54,794 nt of DNA, from assembly GCA_015061115.1 (NCBI GenBank), contig SUXE01000022.1:1-54794 (forward strand), read 5' to 3'. Below the pieces are notes generated by a model. That model was not told where the DNA came from. It saw only the letters and a list, made by a program, of their open reading frames with translations, and ran no database searches. Position 1 is the stretch's first letter, and the number at the start of each line of letters is the position of its first letter. Both the position numbers and the translations under genes were made by a program. Below, piece after piece: positions 1 to 8,470 of this stretch. This DNA comes from Bacteroidales bacterium. Its GTDB lineage: Bacteria > Bacteroidota > Bacteroidia > Bacteroidales > Paludibacteraceae.

Positions 1-40
1 CACATTGATTAGACGATAATGATATTAAAGTTGTGATAAC

Positions 41-72
41 AAAAAAGGTTGCGAACATTCGCAACCTTTTTT
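41..72 (+). terminator. Intrinsic terminator of an upstream gene
   Basis: A perfect 14-bp stem (41-54 with 59-72) closes a 4-nt loop (acat). The stem has a GGTTGCGA core and its 3' arm ends in a T run. It lies before the first gene, so it probably ends a plus-strand transcript entering from outside the window. Because the stem is symmetrical with A and T tails, it could work in both directions. Confidence 0.8.
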
Positions 73-134
73 GTTGTGTCAGATTGAAACTTAAAAGAGA
101 ACCGGAATCATAATTTACAACAAAAAAGAACCGA

Positions 135-160
135 TTTGTGAATTATAATTTTTATATTTG
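135..160 (+). promoter_or_regulatory. Possible promoter of the GH25 gene
   Basis: TATATTTG at 153-160 matches the Bacteroidetes -7 consensus TAnnTTTG and lies 22 bp before the ATG at 182. A TTTG at 135-138 is only 14 bp upstream, shorter than the usual 19-21 bp, so the -33 assignment is doubtful. The transcript leader would be very short. Confidence 0.35.
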
Positions 161-181
161 TGTCTGTGATAAAATTGATTT

Positions 182-922
182 ATGGACAGATTTTTTTATT
201 TCCTAATTCTTATACTTGTTTGTTTTTCATCTTGCAATGAAGACAAAGCTGTTTTGGATCAGACCATTGATTATTCGGCTATGGATATTTGCAATCCGCC
301 CGATACACTTTGGGGCGTTGACGTGAGCCATTATCAGGGGAAAATTGATTTTGATGATTTGGAGGAGGGGGCTCATTTTGTTATACTTCGAGCCTCAATC
401 GGACCAAACGGAAAATGTGACCAACGATTTTATGGCAACTACGCAAAAGCGGCGAAGTCAAAATTGTTGCTTGGATTTTATCATTTTTTCTATTTCGACC
501 GTGATGGCGAACTACAGGCAAAAATCTTTTTGGATGCCACTAATGGGAAACGGAATAATTTTCCTTTGATAATTGATTTTGAAGAGTCGAAAGCTGTCAA
601 TAATCCCAAAATGATGAATGTGGACACTTCCGTTTACAATCTACGCAAGATGGTTGATTATCTCCAGTCTCAGGGGAAAGATGTGATGATCTATTCTAAT
701 CGCCATTGCTATGCTAAATATAAAATTGCGTCTAATTTTCCAGGTGTTAAACTATGGGTCGCAGATTATAATGCTATGTTTGTGACTGAAGATTTCCCAG
801 ATTGTTATATTCAGCAGTATGCTTGCGACGGTAAGGTTTATGGTATTCATGCAGACGTGGATTTGAACGTCATCGTCGACAGCAAGATGATTATAACGCC
901 AGAAAAACAGCCGCAACAGTGA
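182..922 (+). CDS. GH25-family lysozyme-like lipoprotein
   Basis: Probable peptidoglycan N-acetylmuramidase of glycoside hydrolase family 25, 246 residues. The N-terminus is a short hydrophobic signal ending in a lipobox-like FSSC (Cys18), so it is probably lipid-anchored on the periplasmic side or cell surface. GH25 hallmarks appear in order: WGVDVSHYQG near residues 43-52, GFYHFFYFD near 98-106, the catalytic-strand DxE in LIIDFEE near 128-134, LWVADYN near 196-202, and a C-terminal D-V-D-L-N. These match the TIM-barrel family with the expected acidic residues present, and about 200 residues after the signal is normal for a single GH25 domain. It appears to be a single gene, since pyrF downstream has its own promoter-like element. 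Family confidence is high; whether it acts on self or foreign peptidoglycan cannot be read from sequence. Confidence 0.88.
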   Translation: MDRFFYFLILILVCFSSCNEDKAVLDQTIDYSAMDICNPPDTLWGVDVSHYQGKIDFDDLEEGAHFVILRASIGPNGKCDQRFYGNYAKAAKSKLLLGFYHFFYFDRDGELQAKIFLDATNGKRNNFPLIIDFEESKAVNNPKMMNVDTSVYNLRKMVDYLQSQGKDVMIYSNRHCYAKYKIASNFPGVKLWVADYNAMFVTEDFPDCYIQQYACDGKVYGIHADVDLNVIVDSKMIITPEKQPQQ

Positions 923-962
923 TTTTTCGCGTTTTTTTCTCTTATTTCATTGTATTTGGTGC

Positions 963-970
963 TATCTTTG
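963..970 (+). promoter_or_regulatory. -7 promoter element upstream of pyrF
   Basis: TATCTTTG matches TAnnTTTG and lies 36 bp before the pyrF ATG. The expected -33 position is only a T-rich run without a clean TTTG, so this rests on the -7 element alone. Confidence 0.4.
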
Positions 971-1005
971 CCAAAATTTTGGTATAAGGTTGAAAAAATA
1001 CAGAT

Positions 1006-1845
1006 ATGACAAGAGAAGAATTATTTGAGAATATCAAGAAGAAGCAGTCGTTTCTTTGTGTAGGTCTGGACACAGACGTGAACAAGATTCCTGAGTTTAT
1101 GTTCGACAAATACGAAGGCGACTATATCTATGAGTTCAACAAACAGATTATTGACGCTACTGCGAAATATTGCGTCGCATATAAACCGAATTTGGCGTTC
1201 TACGAAAGCCTTGGTCTTCAGGGCTGGGATGTTTTAGAGCGTACCGTCGACTACATTCGTACTAATTACCCAGATATGTTCTTGATCGCTGACGCTAAGC
1301 GTGGTGATATCGGCAACACATCAGCAATGTATGCCCGTACATTCTTCGGCGCTATGGATTTCGACTCTGTCACTGTAGCTCCATATATGGGTGAGGATTC
1401 AGTTTCTCCATTCTTGACATACGAAGGCAAGTGGGTCACTCTTCTTGCGTTGACTTCTAACAAGGGAGCTTTCGATTTCCAGTTTATGAAGGATGCTGAG
1501 ACAGGAGACACTTTGTATCAGAAAGTTTTGAAGACATCAAAGAATTGGGGTAACGCAGATAATATGATGTATGTAGTCGGAGCCACTAAGGCAGATATGC
1601 TTAGTGACATTCGTGAGATTATCCCAGACAATTTCTTGCTTGTTCCTGGTATCGGTGCTCAGGGAGGTAGTCTAGAGGAGGTTGTAAAACATGGAATGAA
1701 CAGCCAGTGTGGACTATTGGTCAACTCTTCTCGCGCGATCATCTATGCTGCCAACGATGAGACATTTGCGGAGGCTGCAGCACGTGAGGCAAAGAAGGTA
1801 CAGGAGCAGATGGCTGGATTCTTGAAAGCGGCAGGAATGATTTAA
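1006..1845 (+). CDS. pyrF: Orotidine 5'-phosphate decarboxylase (type 2)
   Basis: Catalyses decarboxylation of OMP to UMP, the last step of de novo pyrimidine synthesis, in the cytoplasm. The 279-residue length fits the longer group 2 PyrF typical of Bacteroidetes and actinobacteria rather than the ~240-residue E. coli type. Visible motifs are LCVGLDTD near residues 17-24, the catalytic D-A-K-R-G-D loop ([10 protein letters not shown], about residues 95-104), and [10 protein letters not shown] near 210-219 for phosphate binding. The ATG at 1006 is the natural start, immediately giving [19 protein letters not shown]. Only 20 bp separate it from the HD-domain gene, so the two may be cotranscribed. 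Confidence 0.96.
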   Translation: MTREELFENIKKKQSFLCVGLDTDVNKIPEFMFDKYEGDYIYEFNKQIIDATAKYCVAYKPNLAFYESLGLQGWDVLERTVDYIRTNYPDMFLIADAKRGDIGNTSAMYARTFFGAMDFDSVTVAPYMGEDSVSPFLTYEGKWVTLLALTSNKGAFDFQFMKDAETGDTLYQKVLKTSKNWGNADNMMYVVGATKADMLSDIREIIPDNFLLVPGIGAQGGSLEEVVKHGMNSQCGLLVNSSRAIIYAANDETFAEAAAREAKKVQEQMAGFLKAAGMI

Positions 1846-1865
1846 TTGTTGGGGTAGACAGAGGA

Positions 1866-3104
1866 ATGCGCACAAAAATCATCAACGACCCAGTACACGG
1901 ATTTGTTAATATTCCGGAGTTTATTTACGATATCATCGAACATCGTTTTTTTCAGCGTTTGTCTAGAATCAGACAACTGGGTCTGACTTATATGGTGTAT
2001 CCTGGTGCTCAGCATACCCGTTTCCTACATTCTTTGGGTGCTATGCACCTGATGGAGGAGGCGTTGACTACTCTTCATAATAAAGGAGTCGTAATTTCAA
2101 AAGAAGAGAAAGAAGCCGCGATGGCTGCGATTCTTCTTCACGATGTCGGTCATGCTCCATTTTCTCATGTTTTGGAGAGCACGTTTGTTTCCGGCATCTC
2201 GCACGAGGAGATCTCTCTTCTGATGATGAAACAGATAAATAAAGATTTCGGTGGCAAACTTGATATGGCCATCGAAATCTTTCAGGATAAATACCCACGT
2301 CATTTCTTCCACCAGTTGATTTCAGGACAGTTGGATGTAGACCGACTCGATTATCTTAGTCGTGACTGCTATTTCACAGGTGTTGTGGAAGGGGTTATCG
2401 GCGCTGAACGAATCATTAAGATGATGAACGTGGCAGACGATAAACTCTGTGTGGAGATGAAAGGTATATACTCGATCGAGAAGTTTTTGATCGCCAGACG
2501 AATGATGTATTGGCAGGTCTATCTTCATAAAGCATCAATCGCTGCGGAACAGGTTTTGATTTCGTTGCTTAGACGTGCGATCTATCTTGCCAAACAAGGC
2601 GAGGAATTGTTCGCGTCGCCATCACTGAGATATTTTCTATATAACAACGTCGAGGCTGATTCTTTTGATATCTACAGCTCATCGCTCGAAAATTATGCAA
2701 GATTCGACGATTCCGACATCTATTCAGCATTGAAAGTATGGCAATGCCATAAAGATAACATATTGTCTTTGTTAAGTGAGTCACTTACAGACAGACGTTT
2801 GTTTAAGGTTAAGGTTTTTGATCACGAACCAAGCCAGTCTGATGTCGATGAAATAAAGAAGCAGATACAGTCTGTCACTAATTTTTCTGATGATGAGGTC
2901 GAATATCTGTGCAGAGTTGTGCCAGTGACAAGTAAGGCATATTCATTGAAAAATGGCGGTCTGAATATTTTACGTTCCGACGGAAATTTATGTGATGTGA
3001 GTGAAGTTTCGGATATTTTGGACTTTTCTTTGTTATCAAAGCAAGAGAAGAAATACTATCTTTGCTATTATGATTCGCGTCAGTATTTTAGCACTCAGAT
3101 GTAA
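1866..3104 (+). CDS. HD-domain phosphohydrolase (SAMHD1/dGTPase-like, COG1078 type)
   Basis: A 412-residue metal-dependent HD phosphohydrolase. The metal-ligand series is visible: HTRFLHSLG (His near residue 57), LLHDVGHAPFSH (the HD pair near 92-93) and DVDRLDYLSRD (Asp near 160). This H...HD...D pattern plus the DxDRLDY motif is typical of the dNTP triphosphohydrolase/SAMHD1-like branch. The substrate is not determined by sequence; nucleotide triphosphates are the family precedent. It lies between pyrF and lpxD, and an HD gene next to lpxD is a common Bacteroidetes arrangement. About 110 bp containing a promoter-like element separate it from lpxD. Confidence 0.88.
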   Translation: MRTKIINDPVHGFVNIPEFIYDIIEHRFFQRLSRIRQLGLTYMVYPGAQHTRFLHSLGAMHLMEEALTTLHNKGVVISKEEKEAAMAAILLHDVGHAPFSHVLESTFVSGISHEEISLLMMKQINKDFGGKLDMAIEIFQDKYPRHFFHQLISGQLDVDRLDYLSRDCYFTGVVEGVIGAERIIKMMNVADDKLCVEMKGIYSIEKFLIARRMMYWQVYLHKASIAAEQVLISLLRRAIYLAKQGEELFASPSLRYFLYNNVEADSFDIYSSSLENYARFDDSDIYSALKVWQCHKDNILSLLSESLTDRRLFKVKVFDHEPSQSDVDEIKKQIQSVTNFSDDEVEYLCRVVPVTSKAYSLKNGGLNILRSDGNLCDVSEVSDILDFSLLSKQEKKYYLCYYDSRQYFSTQM

Positions 3105-3160
3105 TTTTAGTTGAATTTAATGTTCAAAAAGTAACGCAAAGGCTCATATTCGTGTGAGAG

Positions 3161-3193
3161 ATTGCGGTATGTGTCAATATTTTACTACTTTTG
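3161..3193 (+). promoter_or_regulatory. Probable promoter of the lpxD operon
   Basis: TACTTTTG at 3186-3193 matches the -7 consensus. An ATTG at 3161-3164 lies 21 bp upstream, at the -33 position. This supports translation of LpxD from the ATG at 3218, because an upstream in-frame TTG at 3191 falls inside the promoter element. Confidence 0.5.
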
Positions 3194-3217
3194 CTTGATT
3201 TTATAATTTTTAAGAAC

Positions 3218-4306
3218 ATGGAATTTACAGCAGGACAGTTAGCAGCAATGCTTAATGGACAAGTCGATGGGGATGAGAATGTAAAGGTTAGTACTTTTGC
3301 AAAAATAGAAGAGGGTAGAAACGGAGCTATTTCATTTTTGTCAAATCCAAAGTACACAGAGTATCTCTATTCCACGAAGTCATCTGTTGTGTTAGTGTCT
3401 AAAGATTTTGTTCCGACAAAAGAATATACATGCACACTTTTGAAAGTTGCTGATCCGTATGCTGCTGTCGCGCAGCTTCTTCGTTTGGCTGATCAGTATT
3501 TGTCGCCAAAAAGAAATGGAATACATCCATCTGCGTCTATTTCAGACAAGGCGAAGATTGGAGAGAACGTCTATATCGGTCAGAATGTTGTGATTGAAGA
3601 CGGTGCGGTGATCGGCAAGGGTTGTCAGATATACGCGAATGTATTTATCGGGCAGGGTGTCACATTAGAAGATGATTCATTGGTATATGCCAATGTCACT
3701 ATATATAAAGGCTGTAAGATTGGTAAAAGATGTGTTTTGCAGGCTGGATGTGTGATAGGAGGAGACGGTTTTGGCTTCGCTCCTAATCCAGACGGATCTT
3801 ATAGCAAAATCCCTCAGCTTGGCATAGTCCGTTTGGAGGACGACGTCGAGATTGGGGCAAATTCGACAATTGACAGAGCGACAATGGGCGAGACTGTGAT
3901 ACACAAGGGAGTCAAGATAGACAATCTTGTACATATCGCTCATAATGTTGTTGTGGGAGAAAATACAGTTATGGCTGCTTTGACTGGTATAGCCGGTTCG
4001 ACAAAAATTGGAAAGCACTGTATGTTTGGAGGACAGAGTGGAGTGGTTGGCCATGTTGAAGTGGCGGACAATTCCAATTTCGCCGCTAAATGTGGCGTAT
4101 CTTCGTCGATCAAAACGCCAGGTCAGCAGTGGCATTTCTACCCACATATGGAAGGATCAAAATTCCGTCGCAGCTATGTTTGTCTAAAACAGTTGCCAGA
4201 GACAGTCAAAGTCGTTTCGGAGACAGAAAAGCAATTACGTGTTGCTAACGAAAGAATAGAGATGCTTGAGAAGCAGATTCAGGAGTTGGCAAACAAAATA
4301 AAGTAA
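3218..4306 (+). CDS. lpxD: UDP-3-O-(3-hydroxyacyl)glucosamine N-acyltransferase
   Basis: Third enzyme of lipid A synthesis; transfers a hydroxyacyl chain from acyl-ACP to the 2-amino group of UDP-3-O-acylglucosamine. The 362-residue product has the LpxD N-terminal domain ([19 protein letters not shown], then FLSNPKY), followed by left-handed beta-helix hexapeptide repeats from about residue 105 to 300. The catalytic His lies in the HIAHNVVVG segment near residue 240. A coiled helix ends the protein, as in LpxD trimers. The ATG at 3218 is preferred over the earlier in-frame TTG because homologues start at MEF/MKF and a promoter element covers the TTG. It heads lpxD - lpxC/fabZ - lpxA with short gaps, an evident operon. 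Confidence 0.96.
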   Translation: MEFTAGQLAAMLNGQVDGDENVKVSTFAKIEEGRNGAISFLSNPKYTEYLYSTKSSVVLVSKDFVPTKEYTCTLLKVADPYAAVAQLLRLADQYLSPKRNGIHPSASISDKAKIGENVYIGQNVVIEDGAVIGKGCQIYANVFIGQGVTLEDDSLVYANVTIYKGCKIGKRCVLQAGCVIGGDGFGFAPNPDGSYSKIPQLGIVRLEDDVEIGANSTIDRATMGETVIHKGVKIDNLVHIAHNVVVGENTVMAALTGIAGSTKIGKHCMFGGQSGVVGHVEVADNSNFAAKCGVSSSIKTPGQQWHFYPHMEGSKFRRSYVCLKQLPETVKVVSETEKQLRVANERIEMLEKQIQELANKIK

Positions 4307-4326
4307 TAACTGAGAAAAAAAGTAAA

Positions 4327-5712
4327 ATGGAAAATCAGAAGACATTAAAGGGTGAATTCTCTATTTCTGGTGTAGGTTTGCATACCGGTTTGGCTATCAA
4401 TGCCACATTTAAGCCAGCACCTGCAGGTACAGGTATCAAGTTCAAACGTATTGATCTCGAAGGAGAAAATGAGATAGACGCTTTGGCTGAAAATGTAGTT
4501 GAGACAAGCCGTGGCACAGTTATTGCGAAAGGTGATGTTAAGGTAAGCACAATCGAGCATGCTATGGCTGCTCTATATGCATTGGGTGTAGACAACTGTA
4601 TGATTGAGATCTCTGGAGGTGAGATGCCTATTTTGGATGGTAGTGCAGCTCCATTTGTAAAAGAGATTCTTGCTGTTGGTCTTGAGGAACTTGAGGCAGA
4701 GCGTGAATATTACGTTGTAAGAAAGAAGACAGAGTTCGTTAATGAGGCTACAGGTTCAAAGTACACATTCATTCCAGACGATGATTTCTCTATGACAGTA
4801 ATGGTAAAATACCCATCTGTTGTTTTGAGTAATCAGTTCGCCAACTTGGATTCTATCGCAGATTTCCAGAATGAGGTTGCGTCTTGCCGTACATTCGTGT
4901 TTGTTAAGGAAATTGAGCCACTTGTTAAGAATAACCTTATCAAGGGTGGAGATTTGGATAATGCAATCGTTGTCTATGATGAGAAACTCTCACAGGCTGA
5001 GGTTGATCATATTTGTGGTATTTTAGGCAAGTCGAATGTCAAGGCTGAGAACATCGGTTATTTGAGTAATGATCCTTTGCGTTTTGAGAATGAGCCAGCT
5101 CGTCACAAGATGCTAGACTTGATCGGTGATTTGGCATTGATCGGTAAGCCAATCAAGGGAAAGGTGATCGCTGTTTGCCCAGGCCACACTGCAAATGCGG
5201 ATTTGACTAAGAAACTACGTAAGGAGATCAAGCGTCAGGAGGTTGTTATCCCATCATACGATCCAAATGCTGAACCAGTGATGGATGTCAACAAGATCAG
5301 AGAGATCCTTCCTCACCGTTGGCCAATGCAGTTGGTAGACAAAGTGATTGAGATTTCAGACAATTATGTAGTCGCAGTCAAGAATGTAACTTCAAACGAG
5401 ACATTCTTTATGGGACATTTCCCACAGGAGCCTGTTATGCCAGGTGTTTTGATTGTTGAGGCGATGGCACAGTCTGGAGGTTTGTTCGTGTTGAACTCTT
5501 TGGATGATCCTCACGGATATTCTACATACTTCATGAAGATCGACAATGTGAAGTTCCGTCGTAAGGTTGTCCCTGGAGACACATTGATTTTCAAAGTGTC
5601 GTATGTGACTCCTTTGAGAAGAGGTTGCGCGGTGATGAAAGCCTACGCGTTTGTTGGCGATCAGATCGTCGCAGAGGCAGAGTTTATGGCACAGATTATT
5701 AAGAACAAATAA
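4327..5712 (+). CDS. lpxC-fabZ: Bifunctional LpxC deacetylase / FabZ dehydratase fusion
   Basis: A 461-residue natural fusion characteristic of Bacteroidetes. Residues 1 to about 300 are UDP-3-O-acyl-N-acetylglucosamine deacetylase. The zinc-ligand series is seen as TIEHAMAAL (His) and ARHKMLDLIGDL (His and Asp), and substrate motifs FSISGVGLHTG and MPILDGSAAPF are present. Residues about 315-461 are 3-hydroxyacyl-ACP dehydratase FabZ, with LPHRWPMQLVD (catalytic His) and GHFPQEPVMPGVLIVEAMAQ (catalytic Glu in the hot-dog helix). The fusion ties lipid A commitment to the enzyme competing for the same hydroxyacyl-ACP pool. It lies 20 bp after lpxD and 26 bp before lpxA. Both active sites look intact. 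Confidence 0.97.
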   Translation: MENQKTLKGEFSISGVGLHTGLAINATFKPAPAGTGIKFKRIDLEGENEIDALAENVVETSRGTVIAKGDVKVSTIEHAMAALYALGVDNCMIEISGGEMPILDGSAAPFVKEILAVGLEELEAEREYYVVRKKTEFVNEATGSKYTFIPDDDFSMTVMVKYPSVVLSNQFANLDSIADFQNEVASCRTFVFVKEIEPLVKNNLIKGGDLDNAIVVYDEKLSQAEVDHICGILGKSNVKAENIGYLSNDPLRFENEPARHKMLDLIGDLALIGKPIKGKVIAVCPGHTANADLTKKLRKEIKRQEVVIPSYDPNAEPVMDVNKIREILPHRWPMQLVDKVIEISDNYVVAVKNVTSNETFFMGHFPQEPVMPGVLIVEAMAQSGGLFVLNSLDDPHGYSTYFMKIDNVKFRRKVVPGDTLIFKVSYVTPLRRGCAVMKAYAFVGDQIVAEAEFMAQIIKNK

Positions 5713-5738
5713 TATAGATAGGACTAAATATTGGGTGA

Positions 5739-6518
5739 ATGGAACAACCATTTGTAAGCATACATCCCGAGGCTAAAATCGGAAAAAATGTTGAAATAGG
5801 GCCATTTTCTTTCATTGACAAAGATGTTGAGATTGGCGACGGTACTAAGATTATGGCTAATGTCACGATCTTGGAAGGGGCACGAATTGGTAAGAATTGT
5901 GTTATTTTCCCTAATGCTGTCATTTCAGCAATTCCCCAGGATTTGAAGTTTAGGGGTGAGAAGACAACCGCTGTGATTGGCGACAACACAACTATCCGTG
6001 AGTGTGTCACTATCAACAGAGGTACAGCATCTAAAGGCACTACAATAGTAGGCAGTAATTGTTTGATTATGGCTTATGTCCACGTAGCTCATGATTGTGT
6101 TGTAGGCAATAATATCATACTTGGCAACACAACACAGCTTGCTGGTGAGGTAGAGGTTGATGATTGGGCTATTGTTTCAGGTGGCACTTTGGTGCATCAG
6201 TTTACACGCATCGGTTCACATGTGATGATTCAGGGCGGTTCGAGAATTGGTAAGGATGTTCCTCCGTATGCGATGGCAGGACGTGATCCGTTGGCATATT
6301 GCGGATTGAATCTTGTAGGTTTGCGCAGACGTGGGTTCTCAAATGAGAAGATTGAAGAGATTCAGAATATTTACCGTACACTGTATATGTCAGGATTGAA
6401 TGTCTCTCAGGCGATTGCAAAGATCAAGGAGACATTCCCAGAGACAGAGGAGCGCAAGGTAGTGCTTGACTTCTTGGAAGGCAGTGAGAGAGGTATTATT
6501 CCAAGTATAGTTAAATAA
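5739..6518 (+). CDS. lpxA: Acyl-ACP--UDP-N-acetylglucosamine O-acyltransferase
   Basis: First enzyme of lipid A synthesis: acylates the 3-OH of UDP-GlcNAc. The 259-residue length is normal for LpxA. Hexapeptide beta-helix repeats run from IHPEAKIGKNVEIGPF (near residue 7) to about 190, followed by the helical C-terminal domain (GLRRRGFSNEKIEEIQNIYR). The catalytic His is in YVHVAHDCVVGNN near residue 120. It lies 26 bp after the lpxC-fabZ fusion and only 15 bp before the DUF4197 gene, so all four may share one transcript ending at the terminator at 7398. Confidence 0.97.
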   Translation: MEQPFVSIHPEAKIGKNVEIGPFSFIDKDVEIGDGTKIMANVTILEGARIGKNCVIFPNAVISAIPQDLKFRGEKTTAVIGDNTTIRECVTINRGTASKGTTIVGSNCLIMAYVHVAHDCVVGNNIILGNTTQLAGEVEVDDWAIVSGGTLVHQFTRIGSHVMIQGGSRIGKDVPPYAMAGRDPLAYCGLNLVGLRRRGFSNEKIEEIQNIYRTLYMSGLNVSQAIAKIKETFPETEERKVVLDFLEGSERGIIPSIVK

Positions 6519-6533
6519 TAAAATCTATCGGGT

Positions 6534-7370
6534 ATGTTTAGAAAAAGTATTGTGACGAGAGTCTTGGCTCTTGGTGTTGCTGCTTTCACATTCACTTCAT
6601 GTGAGGAGATGTCAGGTGTGTTGTCACAGGGTGATACAGTTGCCGCTTTGAAAGAGGCTTTAAACGTGGGTGTCAATGTCGCTGTTGAGCGTCTTTCTAC
6701 GGAAGGCTATTTTGAAGATGCTGCTACAAGGATCGGGTTGCCTCAGGAGGCTGTCACTGCTTTTACTGCAGTTCAAGCATTACAGAAAGTTTCAGCAGTT
6801 AGCTCTGTTTTGAATGAAGTAGGTCTGGGCCCAGATTTGCAGGATAACTTGATCACATTGTTCAATGAAGCTGCGACTGATGCCGCTCCAAAGGCTGCTA
6901 CTGTGTTCACAAGTGCTATCACTAATATGTCAGTTCAGGATGGAGAGGGTATTCTGTTTGGAGGTAGCGGAGCTGCAACAACATATTTGAAGGATAACAC
7001 TTATACTGGTTTGCAGGGAGCGTTCCATGATCCAATTGTGAACAGTATGAACAAAGTTAATATTGCTGGTATGACGGCTACTACGGCTTGGTCAAAGTTT
7101 GCTACAGGCAACAACAAATTGGCAGGTTATATCAATCAGTACAAAAGTGCTATTAATTTAGCATCTGCGACTGGTTTGATTCCATCAAGTGCCATGACAG
7201 CAATTAATAATGTCGGTGAAGTGAACACAGATATCTCTGATTACGTGACTGGTAAGGCTCTTGACGGTTTGTTCTTGAGAGTGTCTCAGAAAGAGGATGA
7301 TATCCGTACAAATGCCGCAGCTCGTACTTCTGATTTGTTGAAGAGAGTGTTCGGCAGATTGGATGAGTAA
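6534..7370 (+). CDS. DUF4197 family lipoprotein
   Basis: A 278-residue protein with a signal sequence ending in a lipobox-like FTSC (Cys near residue 23), so a predicted lipoprotein. The region starting VAALKEALNVGVNVAVERLS and the later IAGMTATTAWSKFA segment resemble the DUF4197 family, a helical protein of unknown function found in Proteobacteria and Bacteroidetes. No catalytic motif is visible. It follows lpxA by 15 bp and precedes a GAAA-loop terminator, so it is probably the last gene of the lipid A transcript. That suggests an envelope role, but this is inference from context. Confidence 0.8.
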   Translation: MFRKSIVTRVLALGVAAFTFTSCEEMSGVLSQGDTVAALKEALNVGVNVAVERLSTEGYFEDAATRIGLPQEAVTAFTAVQALQKVSAVSSVLNEVGLGPDLQDNLITLFNEAATDAAPKAATVFTSAITNMSVQDGEGILFGGSGAATTYLKDNTYTGLQGAFHDPIVNSMNKVNIAGMTATTAWSKFATGNNKLAGYINQYKSAINLASATGLIPSSAMTAINNVGEVNTDISDYVTGKALDGLFLRVSQKEDDIRTNAAARTSDLLKRVFGRLDE

Positions 7371-7397
7371 TCCGATTGGTTTAGAATCATAAAAGAA

Positions 7398-7429
7398 GGG
7401 ATTTGGCAGAAATGTCAAATCCTTTTTTT
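7398..7429 (+). terminator. Intrinsic terminator of the lpx operon
   Basis: An 11-bp stem (7398-7408 with 7413-7423, including G-U pairs) closes a GAAA tetraloop and runs into a seven-T tract. It lies 28 bp after the DUF4197 stop codon. Its T tract overlaps the -33 element of the next promoter. Confidence 0.88.
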
Positions 7430-7457
7430 GTATTGTAAGATATACATTGTATTTTTG
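7427..7457 (+). promoter_or_regulatory. Promoter of the small secreted protein gene
   Basis: TTTG (7427-7430), 19 bp spacer, TATTTTTG (7450-7457). Both elements and the spacing match the Bacteroidetes consensus. The predicted start of transcription near 7464 leaves a leader of roughly 15-20 nt before the ATG at 7481, which argues against the in-frame TTG at 7472. Confidence 0.7.
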
Positions 7458-7480
7458 ACTTGTCATTATGATTGATATCT

Positions 7481-7906
7481 ATGAAATGCTTAAATATAAT
7501 ATTAGCTCTACTTACTTGCTTTGCTTTAATTTGTAGTGGACAGGAGTCAATGGTTGAATCTGATACAACCAAAGTCTATCAAGATACTTCGACATTTTCA
7601 CAGCATGATATAGATGATGCTATATTGAAGGATGTGTATTCTGAACTTCTGGACGTAGAGAAACAAATCAGAGCCACACATAACTGGTTGGTCGATTTGA
7701 ATTATATTAGTCCTGGAGTAGAACGAAAGATAAAAGAGAAATTAGACGATTTGAATGCTCGTTTGGATAATGTCTCCACACAACTTGATTCCATAACGGA
7801 TAAGTCTATGAAAACCAAAGCTAAACCATATAAAGTCACACTTAAAGACTGCAGACAAAAACTTGCTAAATGTTCGGGAATGTTGAAGAAGAAGGGGAAG
7901 ATGTGA
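7481..7906 (+). CDS. Small secreted coiled-coil protein, function unknown
   Basis: A 141-residue protein I do not recognise. The N-terminus (MKCLNIILALLTCFALICSG) is a signal peptide with a Cys near the cleavage site, so it may be a lipoprotein. The mature part is charged and helical, with a heptad-like stretch around residues 70-110 (leucine and isoleucine spacing in KLDDLNARLDNVSTQLDSI) and a lysine-rich tail. It has its own promoter and stands alone between the lpx operon and the McrBC module. No catalytic motif is visible. The ATG at 7481 is chosen because the upstream in-frame TTG is too close to the predicted transcription start. Confidence 0.62.
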   Translation: MKCLNIILALLTCFALICSGQESMVESDTTKVYQDTSTFSQHDIDDAILKDVYSELLDVEKQIRATHNWLVDLNYISPGVERKIKEKLDDLNARLDNVSTQLDSITDKSMKTKAKPYKVTLKDCRQKLAKCSGMLKKKGKM

Positions 7907-7973
7907 AAATCACTTAATGGAAAGAACAATAAATTAATCCTAGCCTGATTCTTAATTTTAGAAAATCATTTTT

Positions 7974-7981
7974 TATCTTTG
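7974..7981 (+). promoter_or_regulatory. -7-like element upstream of mcrB
   Basis: TATCTTTG matches TAnnTTTG, about 200 bp before the mcrB start. No TTTG sits at the right distance upstream. In the rest of the 273-bp gap between 7907 and 8179 I see nothing else definite. Confidence 0.3.
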
Positions 7982-8179
7982 ATGTCACGTTAATTATAGA
8001 ATAAGAGTCATGATAAATATTGACGTATAGGTCACAATTATTTGCCTCTTCAAAAATGTAAAATAATAGACAGAACTTTTCATCTCAGATTCGTAACCTC
8101 ACCGAATCGAGGGATAGATTGTCGATGAAGTTGATGAGTGGAAAAATGGAGATTTGAAGGAAAAAATAGACTTAATATT

Positions 8180-8470
8180 ATGAAGATTAATACATTAAAA
8201 GATTTTATAGAGAAGATCAATTTTGACTTAGGAGATTTTTGTAGTACATTTGCCTATACAAGAAAGGGTTTAGCAAACCTTTCAAAATCCCCCAATCGTA
8301 ATTTCTTGTTTAAGTATGCTGACTATGATAGAGATTGGGCTATCAATGAAGGTGGCGGAGTTGAAATCCAAATGCACGTATTTTTAAGAGATGATAAATT
8401 GGGTATGGACTTGGATTTAACACTCAATATGTGCCTTTTGCGAATGAAAAGAGCACTATTGAATATATGA
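8180..8470 (+). pseudogene. N-terminal part of mcrB, separated from the rest by a frameshift
   Basis: Starting at ATG 8180 this frame encodes about 72 residues (MKINTLKDFIEKINFDLGDF... to VFLRDDK), then reads out of phase to a stop at 8470. If one base is restored in the A run near 8396-8398, the protein continues as IGYGLGFNTQYVPFANEKS into the McrB-like frame, a sensible hydrophobic/aromatic continuation. The two frames together give a protein of about 610 residues with a ~200-residue N-terminal region before the AAA+ domain. In McrB proteins that region recognises the modified DNA. An upstream in-frame ATG at 8138 exists but gives an unconvincing leader. Either the gene is broken, or the base was lost in sequencing or assembly. 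Confidence 0.65.

Noticed and set aside
3677-4147. 156-codon minus-strand frame inside lpxD
   Set aside because: An antisense shadow of the periodic hexapeptide-repeat coding sequence.
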